A stretch of DNA of 64,000 bases from Helianthus annuus (taxonomy: Eukaryota; Streptophyta; Magnoliopsida; Asterales; Asteraceae): positions 121,558,282 to 121,622,281 of the forward strand of contig NC_035448.2 in assembly GCF_002127325.2 (NCBI RefSeq), in the 5' to 3' direction. Below the pieces are notes generated by a model. The model saw only the letters and a list, made by a program, of their open reading frames with translations. It did no database searches and was not told the DNA's origin. This document shows positions 46,558 to 58,470 of this stretch, piece by piece (position 1 is the stretch's first letter; each line of letters opens with the position of its first letter). The position numbers and the translations under genes are program-made.

Positions 46558-47050
46558 TGTAGGTCCCCTTGATGTATGGATCTTCACAGAATTGTCAATC
46601 CGATCAAGAGTGCGGAATCCTCTTGATCAGAATATAGCAGAAAACGTGTAGAAAACAGAAACATCAATTCCAATCAAACCGGGTTTCTATTGATTATCAA
46701 TTTAACAAGAATTACAATCAATTTAAACCCTAACCAACACAATTTCGTCCAAGCCCTAAGCACTCTCACAAAATTACTCTCTCAAATACTGTTTTGGCTT
46801 ATTAACCTAAACCCTAAAGCCTAACCTTGTTTATATAACACAAGGGTTACAACTTGGGCTAGGTTTAACCTCATGGACTGCGAATTGGACAAGCCCAATT
46901 CGCCCCCATACACCCAATTCGTTGGGTTTGGTTAGCCCAAACATTACAACTAGCTATTACAAAGCTAAACCCGCTAACTGTTTATCGTTTAACTAATTAC
47001 AAGATATCCAAAGACCAAATCTAAGCTGTTGTCACAAATATGCACCAACA
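46558..47050 (-). mobile_element. 3' LTR of a Ty1/copia element (K)
   Basis: Minus strand TGTTGGTGCATATTTGTG...GGGGACCTACA, 493 bp, preceded by the PPT AAGGGGGAGTT at 47051-47061. About 200 bp of internal sequence follow to 47260, where element E begins. Confidence 0.75.
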
Positions 47051-47260
47051 AACTCCCCCTTGACAATAGCTTCATAAAAACTTTGTCTTCGGTCTTCTTG
47101 CAATCTTCATGTAGTCTTGCACTGTCTTTGGTCTTTGGATAGCTTCAGCTTCAATAGCTTCTGTCAGCAACAGACTCCCCCTAAGCTGATGCATCCAATC
47201 ACCAAATCTTCAAAACGTTAGCACTTGAGTAAACTCCAGTTTAGCATTTGCACAGCAATC

Positions 47261-50200
47261 TGTGACAACCCTCACTAAACCAGGTATCCGTACTATTTAA
47301 TTAATAATTAATTACTGCTTAATTACTGTGCTTAACTGAAATTGCTGATGAACTGCTACTTGATTTCTAATACTTGTATATTCCTGCATCATACTTTGAT
47401 TTCCGTCACTACATTATTTACATACTGAACTCTAGTGACAAACATGATGCACAAAAGCACAGTAGCATTTGAACGGATAACCTATTGAACATGCTGATAA
47501 AGCCAGCATCAGGCAGACACTGCCTTTAAGGCCTGTATGAGCCAGAAATATTTTACTACACCCATAGTGAGTGTAGGGATACAAGGGTTGTAGAACTGCG
47601 TCTCTAGGAATAAGATATAATGACTGGATGTGCCTAAAACGTACTCTAAGCACAAAACACAGCACTTTAATTAACATATCAGCTTCTGGCTAACTAGTAA
47701 AGTGCCAAACATGAGGAAAATATTCCTGACACTTCGGGGAATAAGTTGTGTCACTAAAAATGTTATTTACGACACTTAAAAGCTTTGTTAAGCACTTTAA
47801 CGGATTACTATCCAACCGAACAACCGGACTTTACCTGGGACATAAAAATATTGACATTAACAATATTGGTCTTTTTCTGAGCCAGTTAGGGTCCCTGAAT
47901 ACCCTAACACCCGCATTATAGCACAACACACCACTAACTGAGTTAGTCCCTAAATCTAACTTGGTTTAACCTAACTAATACTTAACTAACTAGTTGAAAT
48001 CGAACTAGTACCCCCCCCCATTGGAAATCGGCCCAAACCAAGAGGACAAGACTTGATTTCTTTTGAATATTAAAATCCTAGTTGTCTAATATCTAGACAA
48101 CACATTAACCATTAGATTAAAACTTCCTAATTATCTATAAGTAGTAGACTTGGCACAAGAGTTCATCACATTCCATTTTTCAACTTCAAACACTCCTCTC
48201 TCTCTCTCTCAAAGGCTTCGGCCGAACCCCCTTGGGTCACCACAACCATTTTCGAGTTTGATCTTGCAAGCTTCAATCATCTACAAGTGTTAAGGGTCGC
48301 ATATAAGGAGTCTTGGTGCACTCGGAGTTCGAAGGACCAGTCTCTCTTGCTTTTATCCACCCCTTTTTCGCATAGAATCTTCCCTAGCCTCGAGCTAGAG
48401 GTATAATGCTTAAAACACTCTCTCGAACTATTCTAAGGTGGTTAAAATGTGTTGTAACGGTTAAAAGTCGGAAACTTACAATTTGAAGCACAAAAGTCTA
48501 CTAAAAATGCAAGTACTGTTGGTTAAAAGATCGTAAGTTGTGTAAATGATGTAGTAATTGAAATTTGTGGTTATCTAGGCCCGATCTATGTTGTGGTAGC
48601 TCGGATCACCATTTAACCCGGTTCGGCTAAGGTCATGGATCTTGACATAAGCTTGTTTTGAATGGTACAAGGGTTAAAAGGTGAAACTCTACCACACGAG
48701 AAACATGAACTTGTGTAAAAGTGTTTTACTTGTAAAATAGTGTTTAAAACGGGCGGATCTACGTATGCACAAGTGGTATTTTCAAAGAACCACATATTAA
48801 AGAAATCATGTTTTCTAAAAATGGATCTTACACTGACAAGCATGATTTTCATAAACCACAAGTGTGTAAACACTTGTGAAATGAAAAGTTTCGACAAAAT
48901 AACAAACTTTGTAAAAGATGACGAGAAGTTGTAAAGATGGATTTACTTTAAAAACGAGGTTTTTACGAGATCACATTACTTTATATGAAGATCCACTAAA
49001 TATAATGGGATTTACACTATAGTTTCGGAAAAACTACAAGTTCATGTGATTATGCGATTTACATACTTGTCGACTAGTTTGATGTGTCGGAAATTGTTTG
49101 ATTGAATAAAGAAGTTGTTGAAATTGATTTAGTAAAAGAAAATGATACGCTTGAAAGCGTGGCCACCTCCAGTTACAGAGGAAACTCTGGCGAAATTTTT
49201 CTAAAAACCTAACACTTAGAATTATTTTCACTATAAGTGTTAGAAATATCTTTTCGACATGTTTTCAAAATATATTTCGCCACGACTTTATTTACAAATA
49301 TTCGGAGGTGGGATTTTCACAAAACTGAATGTGAAAAATATATGTTTATTTTCACAACACTGTTTATGATTCTTTTGTGAAAAATACACAAATATTATTT
49401 TTAGAGTAAGAGTAATATTTGCGAACATTGACGAATCCAAAATAATACGAACGCTTTCACGATAAACATATAAGCTACAACGGTAATTATTATCACCACT
49501 CGAACGATAAAAACGTAACTTGCGCATTATGCGGAAATAATTACGAACACGTATTCTATCAACGTATTATTTTTGGGAGTGTTATGTGAAGTGAAAATAT
49601 AATATATTTGAGAAAAATACTTATATTTTGGAATTGGATATAAATATATTAAGTGAGACTTAATGGTGTAATTCGAACGCACATGTATTAAATCCCCCAT
49701 CCTTGGGAAGGAGATTAACTGTCAAGTATATACGAGAACTAAACACGAAATAGTTGTCTAACTATTTCCCAAAAACTTAAACTATAAAGCTAAGGCACGG
49801 CCGTCCGTCTGATAGAATTAGCACATGTAGGTCGTCGCACAACTGCCCGATTTGGAGTACTTGGTAGAGACGCACCGACTGTGAGTTCATGTCCCCCTTT
49901 TCTCTTAACTGTTTTCAGTTTTCTAAACTGCGGGGGTGAAATACATGTTACTATGATTACGAATATTTCTTACATGGTATGGTCAGCTAAGGAAGGAACT
50001 GTTAGATTATGTGATTTGGGTAGGTGAAACCTTAAGAACATTAGTCCTCGTAGTACGATCGAGGGATACAAGTGATAGGCCTATTTGAGCATAACAAACC
50101 CCACCCATGCGCCCTAAGATTGGACCATGTGGTGACTTTGTCTTAACACCACCCATGCGCCCGCAGGTTGGACCATGTGGTGACCTTGTCGTAACACCAC

Positions 50201-50797
50201 CCATGCGCCCGCAGGTTGGACCATGTGGTGACCTTGTCGTAACACCACCCATGCGCCCGCAGGTTGGACCATGTGGTGACCTCGTCCTATCCCCTCCCAT
50301 GCGCCCGCAGGTTGGACCATGTGGTTACACATTAACTGATTTGTTTCCTTATTTGCTATCCTACCAGAGTTTACAAAATATTCACACTTGCAATGATTAT
50401 AAAGGTTTATTCGCGCGCACATACTAAACACATGAACTCGCTCAACATTATTGTTGATTTTTCAACTTACATGTATTTCAGGGAATTAAAGGATCTGGCA
50501 CGGTATGGCACGTTTTCCCGCTGCACTAGTTTCCGAGGTCATCCGGGGTTTAGGGAATGTGACTCTTTCCTGGACAAGTCACAGTCCTTAAACTGTGTTT
50601 ATGTTTTGTTTGTTTGTTGAACAAGAGTATGGTTGTTAGGGTGTATTCCCGTTAAAACAATGGTATTGTATTTGGTTTTCAAAACTTAATGGATGATCTT
50701 GCATGTTTTTAATTCATATAGCTTTGTTATGACTAAGCTATGGTATTAAGAAGTCACACCAAAATTAACCACGCTTCCGCAAAGCCAGGGTGTGACA
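47261..50797 (+). mobile_element. 5' LTR of gypsy element E (3.5 kb)
   Basis: Begins TGTGACAACCCTCAC and ends CAGGGTGTGACA, three bases before the PBS. A TATA-like TATAAG is at 48136. It contains a tandem array of 48 bp units (50106-50345). The first ~1.1 kb is related to 55778-56895 (roughly 85 percent by eye). Confidence 0.9.
50106..50345 (+). repeat. Five 48 bp tandem units in the E LTR
   Basis: CATGCGCCC starts at 50106, 50154, 50202, 50250 and 50298. Each unit has CATGTGGTG and CACCACCCATG, which could pair. Because 48 is a multiple of 3, long false reading frames appear on both strands. Confidence 0.95.
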
Positions 50798-50800
50798 GCT

Positions 50801-50812
50801 TGGTATCAGAGC
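50801..50812 (+). promoter_or_regulatory. Primer-binding site of gypsy E
   Basis: TGGTATCAGAGC, initiator tRNA-Met complement, three bases after the LTR end. Confidence 0.95.
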
Positions 50813-50949
50813 TCTGATCATAGCGAACTAGGATTCTTTCTCGAGTCTAGACTATGATCACTAGGGCTCTCACGAAAACATTTTTACTGCATACCACTTA
50901 AGTCCAGATCCAAAACGTTTTTACAAACACATGTTGAGCACATTTTATT

Positions 50950-51250
50950 ATTTTAGGCTCAGTCTTGGAGGCTGAGGCTCGGTCTTGGAGGCCGAGGCTC
51001 GATCTTAGAGATCGAGGTAGATGGCTAGTGAGACTAGGAAGAGTAGGCTCAGTCATGAAGGCTGAGGCTCGGTCATGGAGGCCGAGGCTCGATCTAGGAG
51101 GTCGAGGTGGATGATAGAGCAGTCTTAGAGACTGTGAGGAATTTGGCTAGTGGGACTAGGAATGTCAGCCTTGGAGGCTGGGAGGAATTTGGCTAGTGGG
51201 ACTAGGAATTTCAGTCTGGTAGGCTGGGAGGCTAGTGGGACTAGGAGAAT
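50950..51250 (+). repeat. Leader repeats in gypsy E
   Basis: GGCTCGGTCTTGGAGGCCGAGG and variants recur about six times, with GTCTTGGAGGC small dyads, then GGCTAGTGGGACTAGGAA three times. Non-coding leader of the element. Confidence 0.75.
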
Positions 51251-51296
51251 TATTTGATTGCTTATTGCTGACTAACATGTTTATATGTGGATGTGA

Positions 51297-52095
51297 TTGA
51301 TTGTTATACGTATATGTGTTTATGTTACAAATGTCATGCTTTCATCATGTACAAGAAAGGTGGACACTACGAATCCCATGGCCATAGCATCAGACGACAT
51401 AGTACATCGAAGCACGAGGTGCACATTTCCGATACTACCGGCACAGACAATGACGACATTCAGCCCTTTGCGCTGCCTAAAGTCGTAGCAGAGCCTACTG
51501 ATGGCCATCTTGTTGGGAATTTGCCACTCGTAGTGATCCCTGCTCCCTGTGCCCCTTGCCGCTTATCCTGTTGTTGATATGCCCCCCCCCCCCGACGTGG
51601 CCTCTGACGACGATAACGATCTACTAGAGGAGGACCCATTCGAGGGCGAGACCCTATTGCTGCTGGTATTAGCCTACTGCTTGCGGACGCTCCTGCAGGG
51701 GAAACTCATGCCCATTCCCCTGTCCCAGACTCATTTGAGTTCCTGACATCCGCATTTTCGCATATACAGGGAGTGCAGCACCATTCACACGACGCCGACC
51801 CTGATACGGCATCATCAGCTGCACCGGTTCCCGCACACAGCTTTGAGTTTGATCACGGTATTGAGGGTGATCTTGTTCTTCCACCCGGTTTTGATCCAGA
51901 CCATGACCTTGAGTTCATACACTTAGACCAGCCCTTTGAGGATCCTGTAACCCTCTGTGATGGTTGATCCAGCTGATTTTGAGATGGAGTTTGTTGATCC
52001 GGAGCCAGCCGTGGCCCCTAAGCCAGGCATTGCTCCTAACACCGCATTGGAGCATGACCCTGTTCATGCCAATGCACCTGCTGTTGCTCCTTGAT
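51297..52095 (+). pseudogene. Decayed acidic/Pro-rich coding region upstream of gag
   Basis: Pieces in shifting frames look like one protein: a VVDMPPPPDVASDDDND segment, an HHSHDADPDTASSAAPVPAH segment, a FEFDHGIEGD segment and a DPEPAVAPKPG segment. Pro, Asp and Ala-rich, probably disordered. Several frame changes and stops. From memory similar N-terminal extensions exist in gypsy elements of Asteraceae; I cannot verify this here. Confidence 0.5.
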
Positions 52096-52609
52096 TGATC
52101 ATCTGCTTGGACGAGAGGAAATTTGGGGTAACTGTGCAAGACAATTTATTATTACGGGGGCCCACGTAATAACGACTTGTAGTGCACAGAAATCCTTGTG
52201 GACTCTGCGGGTCAAGCTAATGAAAACCAATGTGGCAGGAAATATCTAAAACACGAATGACCAAGGCAAGGCGATGTAGCCTCGAGTTCATTCTATTACA
52301 AGCAACAAGCCAAATTGGCAAGCCTATGTGAAGGCCCAGTAATTTATTTCCCCACCCATACATTGAGTATATTTACGTGTAAAATTAGGTGAGTACATGA
52401 TGGCTTATGGTGCTATGTATCTCATAGACAATTGGGAAGTTGTCTAACCCACTTCACGCCATTTCGGCAGAAGAGAATGTCACCCAGGCGTGACACAAAC
52501 ACCAGTATGTTGCCAAGGATAGAAGCCGAGCGGCAAAAACGCATCTCACAGGCAAATGCATGACATGAAGCACTCCGCACTAAGCGTAGCGATGGCACTA
52601 CTGGGAGTA

Positions 52610-53035
52610 ACCCCCCCCCCAAACTGACCGCACCTATAAGCAGTTCCTGAACTGCAAGCCCTTGAACTTCGTCGAAACAGGAAGCGCCATTTCATTTGTC
52701 ATTGGTCCGAAAAGATTGACTCCATTCTAAGAATGACTAACTGTTCACCCCAACAGAGTGTTACCTTTACCTCGGGGTCATTTCTAGATGGCACACTTTC
52801 ATGATAGGATCTTCAGATTCAGACCCTTGGTACAAATGCTGCTTATGCACTGAGCTGGGACGAGCTCAAGGAAATGATTAAGGAGAAATATGGTTCTAAG
52901 ACTGGAATAACAGAAGCTTGAGATAGAGTCCTGGAATTTGAAAATGGACGAATCAGAGATTCCTGAACATGTCCAGCGATCGCACGACTTGCCTAGGGTC
53001 GTCACCTACTAAGTCATTGATGTTGTATGATACAG
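52610..53035 (+). pseudogene. Second, decayed gag copy
   Basis: Pieces match the intact gag downstream: CTATAAGCAGTTCCTGAACTG parallels its YKQFLGC region, and ESWNLKMDESEIPEHVQ parallels TEFWNLKMEGPKIAEYVE. Many stops and indels. It may come from a tandem gag duplication or nested remnant. Confidence 0.7.
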
Positions 53036-53230
53036 TTGGGTACCTGTAAACCTTACATTCTGGTCTCGATTTGTGGCAATGAAATCGAAGTGATCTATTG
53101 TTTATGTTCTATAACATGAGATGTTATGTGATTGATTTATTGATAACATGAGATGTTATGTGTTGATATTGTTGTATACTTACGCACATTTTACTTACTA
53201 TGACCTGACCCATACGATCATCATAGGAAG

Positions 53231-54325
53231 ATGCCTCCAAGACGGGATGTACGCATACCCACCAATGAGGCGGAACTTCAGGGAATCATTGCTGCAGTCA
53301 TCGCACAATACGAGGCCCATCACTCCGAGCGCAACGGAGGTACCTCAGGAAATAACCCACCCAACGGCTGCACCTACAAGCAGTTTTTAGGCTGCCAGCC
53401 CCTACATTTCGACGGCACTGGGGGTGCCGTAGCCTTCGTACGCTGGATTGAGAAGACGGACACTGTTCTGCGTGCAAGCAAATGCGACCCAAGAGATCAG
53501 GTCACGTACATTTCCGGGCTGTTCCGAGATGGGGCTCTGTCATGGTGGAAACTTCAGGTTCAGACAATGGGCGAGGCTGCTGCATATGCTCTATCGTGGG
53601 ACGAGCTGAAAGAGCTAATGCATAAAAATTACTGTTCGAGAACAGAAAGCCAGAAAGTAGAAACTGAGTTCTGGAACTTGAAGATGGAAGGTCCAAAAAT
53701 AGCTGAGTATGTGGAGAAGTTCCAAGTTCTATCGCGTATCGTTCCTTACATGGTAGATCCGGAGTTTAAGAGGATTGAGCGTTTCATTTGGGGATTGGCA
53801 CCCCAAATCATGAGCATGGTAACGGCATCAAAGCCTGCAACAATCTCTGAGGCCATCAATCTAAGTGTAGCCCTGACGGAAGAGGCAATCAGGATGAACA
53901 AATTTTCAGCCTCTAAGGAGAAGAAGGAGACTCATGTAGAGTCATCTGGGGACAACAAGAGGAAGTTGGCGAATTTCAAACAGGGTACCCAGTCGAGTAG
54001 CGACGACAAGGCCAAAAAGAGAAAAGTGTACACGGGTATCCTACCAAAGTGCGACAATTGTCGACGTCACCATAACGGGCGGTGTAGATATGGAAAATGT
54101 GGTAACTGTGGCAAGGTGGGACATGTCAAGGAAACATGTCGGCAAGGTACTGAACATGGAAATAGAGGTCAAGATGGTAACGGAAATCGCGGAGGAAATA
54201 ACAACGACGAAAACTATCAAGGCAGGGATGGTGACGATCAAGGCTGTGGCCAAGCATGTTTTAATTGTGGTGATGTGGGGCATTTCAGGAAGTATTGCCC
54301 TAAGAACACTCAGGCACGTGGATGA
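53231..54325 (+). CDS. Gypsy E gag, intact
   Basis: 364 codons from ATG 53231. Residues ~55-185 form the retrotransposon gag domain (FDGTGGAVAFVRWIEKTD, GALSWWKLQVQ, FWNLKMEGPKIAEYVEKFQ). A basic Lys-rich linker follows, then two CCHC knuckles: CGNCGKVGHVKETC (~290) and CFNCGDVGHFRKYC (~342). It would form the particle and bind RNA. It ends before the protease; pol is in another frame. This is the only long intact frame in the window. Confidence 0.92.
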   Translation: MPPRRDVRIPTNEAELQGIIAAVIAQYEAHHSERNGGTSGNNPPNGCTYKQFLGCQPLHFDGTGGAVAFVRWIEKTDTVLRASKCDPRDQVTYISGLFRDGALSWWKLQVQTMGEAAAYALSWDELKELMHKNYCSRTESQKVETEFWNLKMEGPKIAEYVEKFQVLSRIVPYMVDPEFKRIERFIWGLAPQIMSMVTASKPATISEAINLSVALTEEAIRMNKFSASKEKKETHVESSGDNKRKLANFKQGTQSSSDDKAKKRKVYTGILPKCDNCRRHHNGRCRYGKCGNCGKVGHVKETCRQGTEHGNRGQDGNGNRGGNNNDENYQGRDGDDQGCGQACFNCGDVGHFRKYCPKNTQARG

Positions 54326-54489
54326 AAGCTCAACAGCGGGGATAGAATCCAAGCATGGATATCGGTACGTCTCATAATAGTCAATGTTACGCTCTATTTG
54401 ACAGTATTGTCAAATTTTAGCCTCAGAAAATATAGTTGTTTTAGTAGCAAGTAACCTAGATACCCGGTTCTCGATAGAACAAGCCTAAC

Positions 54490-55777
54490 GGAAGCTTCGA
54501 TGTGATAATTGGGATGGACTGGTTGTCGAACAACCCAGCAGAGATTGTCATCCGCACCCCGACGACGAACGGAGAAATGATTGTGATTCATGGAGCAGGA
54601 TACGCTCCTACGGGTTATCAGGCAAAGAAGACACAAAAATTTTCGCACAAAGGATGTGTTGCATTCTTGGCTCACGTCGTGGAAAAAGAAGCCGAAGAAC
54701 CAAAACCCGAAGATATCCCTGTGATTGGAGAATACCCCGAAGTCTTCCTCGAAGACTTTCCGGAATCGTCTCCTCAACGAATAGTCGAATCCCGCGTTAA
54801 TTTAATTCCAGGCGCTGCACCCGTAGTCAATGCATCGTAGCGACTTACATTTTCGGAGATGCAAGGATTGACAGAGAAGCTTTAGCAATGGATAGAGAAG
54901 GAAGATAACAGACCAAAATTCCCTTTTGGGGTAACCCCATTACTACTCGTCAAAAAGAAGGATGATGATTTTCAAATAAACATCATCTACCGGGAGCTGA
55001 ACAAGCTGACGATCAAGAATAGATACCCTCTGCCAAGAATTGATGATCTGTTCGATCACCTGCAAGGTTCAAGCTTTTACCCAAAGATCGACTTGCGATC
55101 TGGATACCATCAGTTAAGGATACAAGAGGAGAGTATCCCAAAGACAGCTTTCAGAACTCGTTATGGGCACTACGAGTTTCTGGTTATGCCGTTTGGTTTG
55201 ACAAACGCACCTACAGTATTCATAGATTTGCTGAATCGAGTTTGTAAGCCGTACTTGGATAAGTTCGTGATCGTGTTCATCGATGATATCTTGATCTATT
55301 CAAAGACGAAGGCCGAGCACGAACAGCATTTAAGAGCCATTTTGGAGCTGTTGAAGAAGGAACAGCTATACGCCAAATTCTCTAAGTGCGAGTTTTGGCT
55401 AAGAGAAGTGCAATTCCATGGGCACGTGGTAAATGGAGATGGAATCCACGTGGATCCAACCAAGATCGAGGCGATCAAGGATTGGGAGACGCCAAAGACG
55501 CCAACCGAGATTCGGCAATTCTTGGGTTTGGCTGGCTATTACCGAAGATTCATTGAGAATTTTTCAAAGGTCGCTCAACCATTAACGCTCCTCACAGAGA
55601 AGGATAAGAAGTTTGATTGGGGAATCAAACAGGAAGAAGCGTTCCAGATATTGAAAAATAAGCTTTGCAATGCGCCAATTTTAGCACTACCAGAGGGTAC
55701 AGATGATTTTGTGGTATACTGCGACGCATCGCGTCAAGGATTGGGTAGTGTGTTGATGCAACGCCAAAAGGTTATTG
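54490..55777 (+). pseudogene. Gypsy E pol: protease end and reverse transcriptase, truncated in RNase H
   Basis: The frame starts near IGMDWLSNN (54505), the end of protease; the protease active site is missing, by deletion between 54326 and 54490. Two stops follow (54838-54840 and about 54892). Reverse transcriptase motifs: [49 protein letters not shown] (FIDD in place of YVDD; common in this group). RNase H begins with [15 protein letters not shown] and stops at 55777, where an LTR begins. Integrase is absent. Confidence 0.9.
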
Positions 55778-56895
55778 TGTGACAACCCTCACTAAACCAG
55801 GTTTCCGTACGACTTAATTAATAATAATTTACTGCTTAATTACTGTGCTTACTTGAATTTATGGATAGACTGCTACTTGACTGTTGATACTTGTACATAT
55901 CTGCATCATACCTTACATACTGTCACTACATTATTATCATACTGAACTCTATTGATAACATGATGCACAAAAGCACAGTAGCACTATGAACGGATAACCT
56001 ATTGAACATGCTGTCATAACTAGCACCAGGCAGGTACTGCCTCTAAGGCCTGTATGAGCCCGAAATATTTTACTACACTAGTAGTAAGTGTAGGGATACA
56101 AGGGTTGTAGAACTGCGTCTCTAGGAATAAGATACAGTGATCGGATGTGCCAAAAATGTACACCAAGCACAAAACACAGCACTTTAATTAACAATTCAGC
56201 TTCTAGTTAGCTAATAAAGTGCCAAATCATGAGAAAAATATTACTAGGCACTTTCCAAAGTGACGGGAGTAAGTTGCGTCACTAAAAATGATAATAACGA
56301 CACTTTAAAGCTTTGTTAAACGCTTTATCGGATTACTATCCAACCGAACCACCGGGCAATACCCGGAACATGAAAATATTGTTAATAACATTATCTGTCT
56401 TTTTCTGAGCCAGTTAGGGTCCCTAAATACCCTAACACCCACTGTAAAGCACAACACACTACTAACTGGGTTAAGCACTTAACTAACCTAAACTAACCTA
56501 ACTAGTAACCAACTAATTGGTTGGAATTGAACTAGACCCCCCCCCTTTAACCAACCGTCCCCAACTAGAGTGGAACACACCTTGTACCATCTTGATTTTA
56601 ATAATCCTTTATGTTTAATATCAAGGAGACATAGGGACTCATGGATAAAGCAGTTGCTAATTGTCTATAAGTAGTAGAGATTACACATATGATCATTCTC
56701 ATCTCACATTACACCACAACACTCTCTCTTTCCCTATCTACAAGCTCACGGCCAAACATCCCCCTTTCAACCCTCCATCATTCGACTTCCATCATCTCAT
56801 TCCAAGGTTATACAAGTCTTACGGGTCACGCATAAGGAGTCTTGGAGCTAACGGAAGGCAAAGGACCTCTCTATCTTGCTTTTATCCACCTCTTC
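55778..56895 (+). mobile_element. Partial LTR of the E family, interrupted by element F
   Basis: Starts TGTGACAACCCTCAC and follows the 5' LTR of E for about 1.1 kb at roughly 85 percent. Either the 3' LTR of E after a deletion of the pol end, or the start of a separate related insertion in RNase H. No PPT precedes it. Truncated at 56895 by the F element. Confidence 0.8.
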
Positions 56896-57163
56896 TATAA
56901 CAACTGTCACTAAAATCCATAATTAGGATGGTAATTAGCTATTAAGAAAACCCTAATTGAGAAACCCAAGTAATTCTGCACTAACCCTAAAATTTCCAGA
57001 ACAATCAGAATCAGGATCAGGACCCCTAAAACTCAGGGGGGGGGGGGGCAAAACCCTAGTTACGATTATCTAAATAACTTGTTGGCCGTTTTGAATTTTA
57101 CAATTTCATCAACTCAGCAAGCCTAGTTAGGGACGTGGCTACCTATAGAAACTAGGTTATCCC

Positions 57164-57208
57164 TCGCGTAGCGCGACGCCCATAGGGGGTACCCCTCGCG
57201 CTACGCGA
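57164..57208 (+). promoter_or_regulatory. CG-rich 13 bp inverted repeat upstream of TATA
   Basis: TCGCGTAGCGCGA (57164-57176) and TCGCGCTACGCGA (57196-57208) are exact reverse complements, 19 bp apart and 17 bp upstream of the TATA box. Conserved in the 3' LTR. Confidence 0.75.
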
Positions 57209-57225
57209 CAGGGTCAAATTTCGTG

Positions 57226-57233
57226 TATAAATA
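57226..57233 (+). promoter_or_regulatory. TATA box of F
   Basis: TATAAATA; the transcript is predicted to start about 30 bases downstream, so most of the LTR would be R and U5. The same site is at 62265-62272 in the 3' LTR. Confidence 0.75.
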
Positions 57234-58185
57234 GTAGAGGTTGGGACTTGAATTCTGGCACAAAATCGACGTTAAAAGTCGAATTATACACGGAGATATG
57301 CTCTGTTTACCACAATTAACACACACAGATCTCAAAACGCTGCCGCAATCAGGGTAATAACTCGATCGCTATTACGATTCAACGTCCGATCGATTATAAC
57401 TATCCAACGATAGTCCGGGTGCTGCTCAATTGAGCTTGTACTTTGATTATTCGTCGTGATTTCGACTTGAATATTAGAGTGCTGTTCGAATTCGGACTAT
57501 GCTCTGTTATTCGTTGTGAACCCGATTGAATTATCGAGTATTGCACTGATTAATTGTTGTGAAGGTTTAATCTCGTGAATTGTCGTAATTGCTGTATTAG
57601 TTACAAACCCGTTTGTGTGAATTAGGCTAATCAGTAGAGTAGACTCTGCCCAAATTGAATCAGCAATATATCAAGGATATCTGTAGACTAAACTTTGCCC
57701 GTAGAAATTTGCAATGTGAGTTCATTTCTCTTTTCTCACCGTTTGTGAGTCCATATTCTTTTATCACAAGTTTTATCACCTTTTTGTAAAACAATTATAT
57801 TGCAAATTGCTTTCTAAAAATCCTAAATGGTTACCAGTTATACTTACAGTGATTAAGTTATTATATTTTATAAATAACTACTGGTATGGGAGGTATTATA
57901 CATTATTTGATTCTCGTTACTATGACTCAGGAAGTTAGCATGACCACGATTATAACTAATATTATTCTTAACATTTATGTATAAATCTAAATGGTGCATA
58001 CCATAATAAAATAAGCAAGTATAATACTTTTAGTCAGGTTACTATACCCTGATATTACAATTAGTGAATTAATATATTTTGGTAAGTTATAATAATTGAC
58101 ATGAAATGTCATTATTCTAGATTGCATGATTTTATGCTATAGATAATATATTTGACAAAGTAATAAGACATCATTATGTCCAAAG

Positions 58186-58470
58186 TCACTAGCTGAAAGA
58201 ATGATCAGCAGTGATATGTCCAAAGACACTAGTTGAAAGAATGATCAACAGTGTTATAATTAAAATCACTAGTTGAAAGAATGATCAACAGTGATAATGA
58301 CCAGAAGCACTAGTTGAAAGAATGATCAACAGTGCCATGAATAGAATCGCTAGTTGAAAGAATGATCAACAGCGATATGACCAAAGACCTTAGTTGAAAG
58401 AATGATCAACAGTGTTATGAACAAGTGATATGGTCAGAGTCACTAGTTGAAAGAATGATCAACAGTGATA
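58186..58470 (+). repeat. Seven stem-loop repeats in the F LTR
   Basis: Units start at 58187, 58227, 58267, 58308, 58348, 58388 and 58441, mostly 40 bp apart. Consensus stem CACT-A-GTTGA / TCAAC-AGTG around the constant loop AAGAATGA. Stem variants are compensated: GCTGA/TCAGC in unit 1, CGCT/AGCG in unit 5, and outer pairs T-A, A-T and G-C. Copy in the 3' LTR at about 63226-63511. Confidence 0.92.

Noticed and set aside
50007..50431. Overlapping ~100-codon frames on both strands with a repeated peptide
   Set aside because: They are a consequence of 48 bp tandem repeats (a multiple of 3) in an LTR.
58186..58470. CRISPR-like regular spacing of the F hairpin repeats
   Set aside because: Plant retrotransposon LTR, no variable spacers of CRISPR type, and the array is duplicated in both LTRs.
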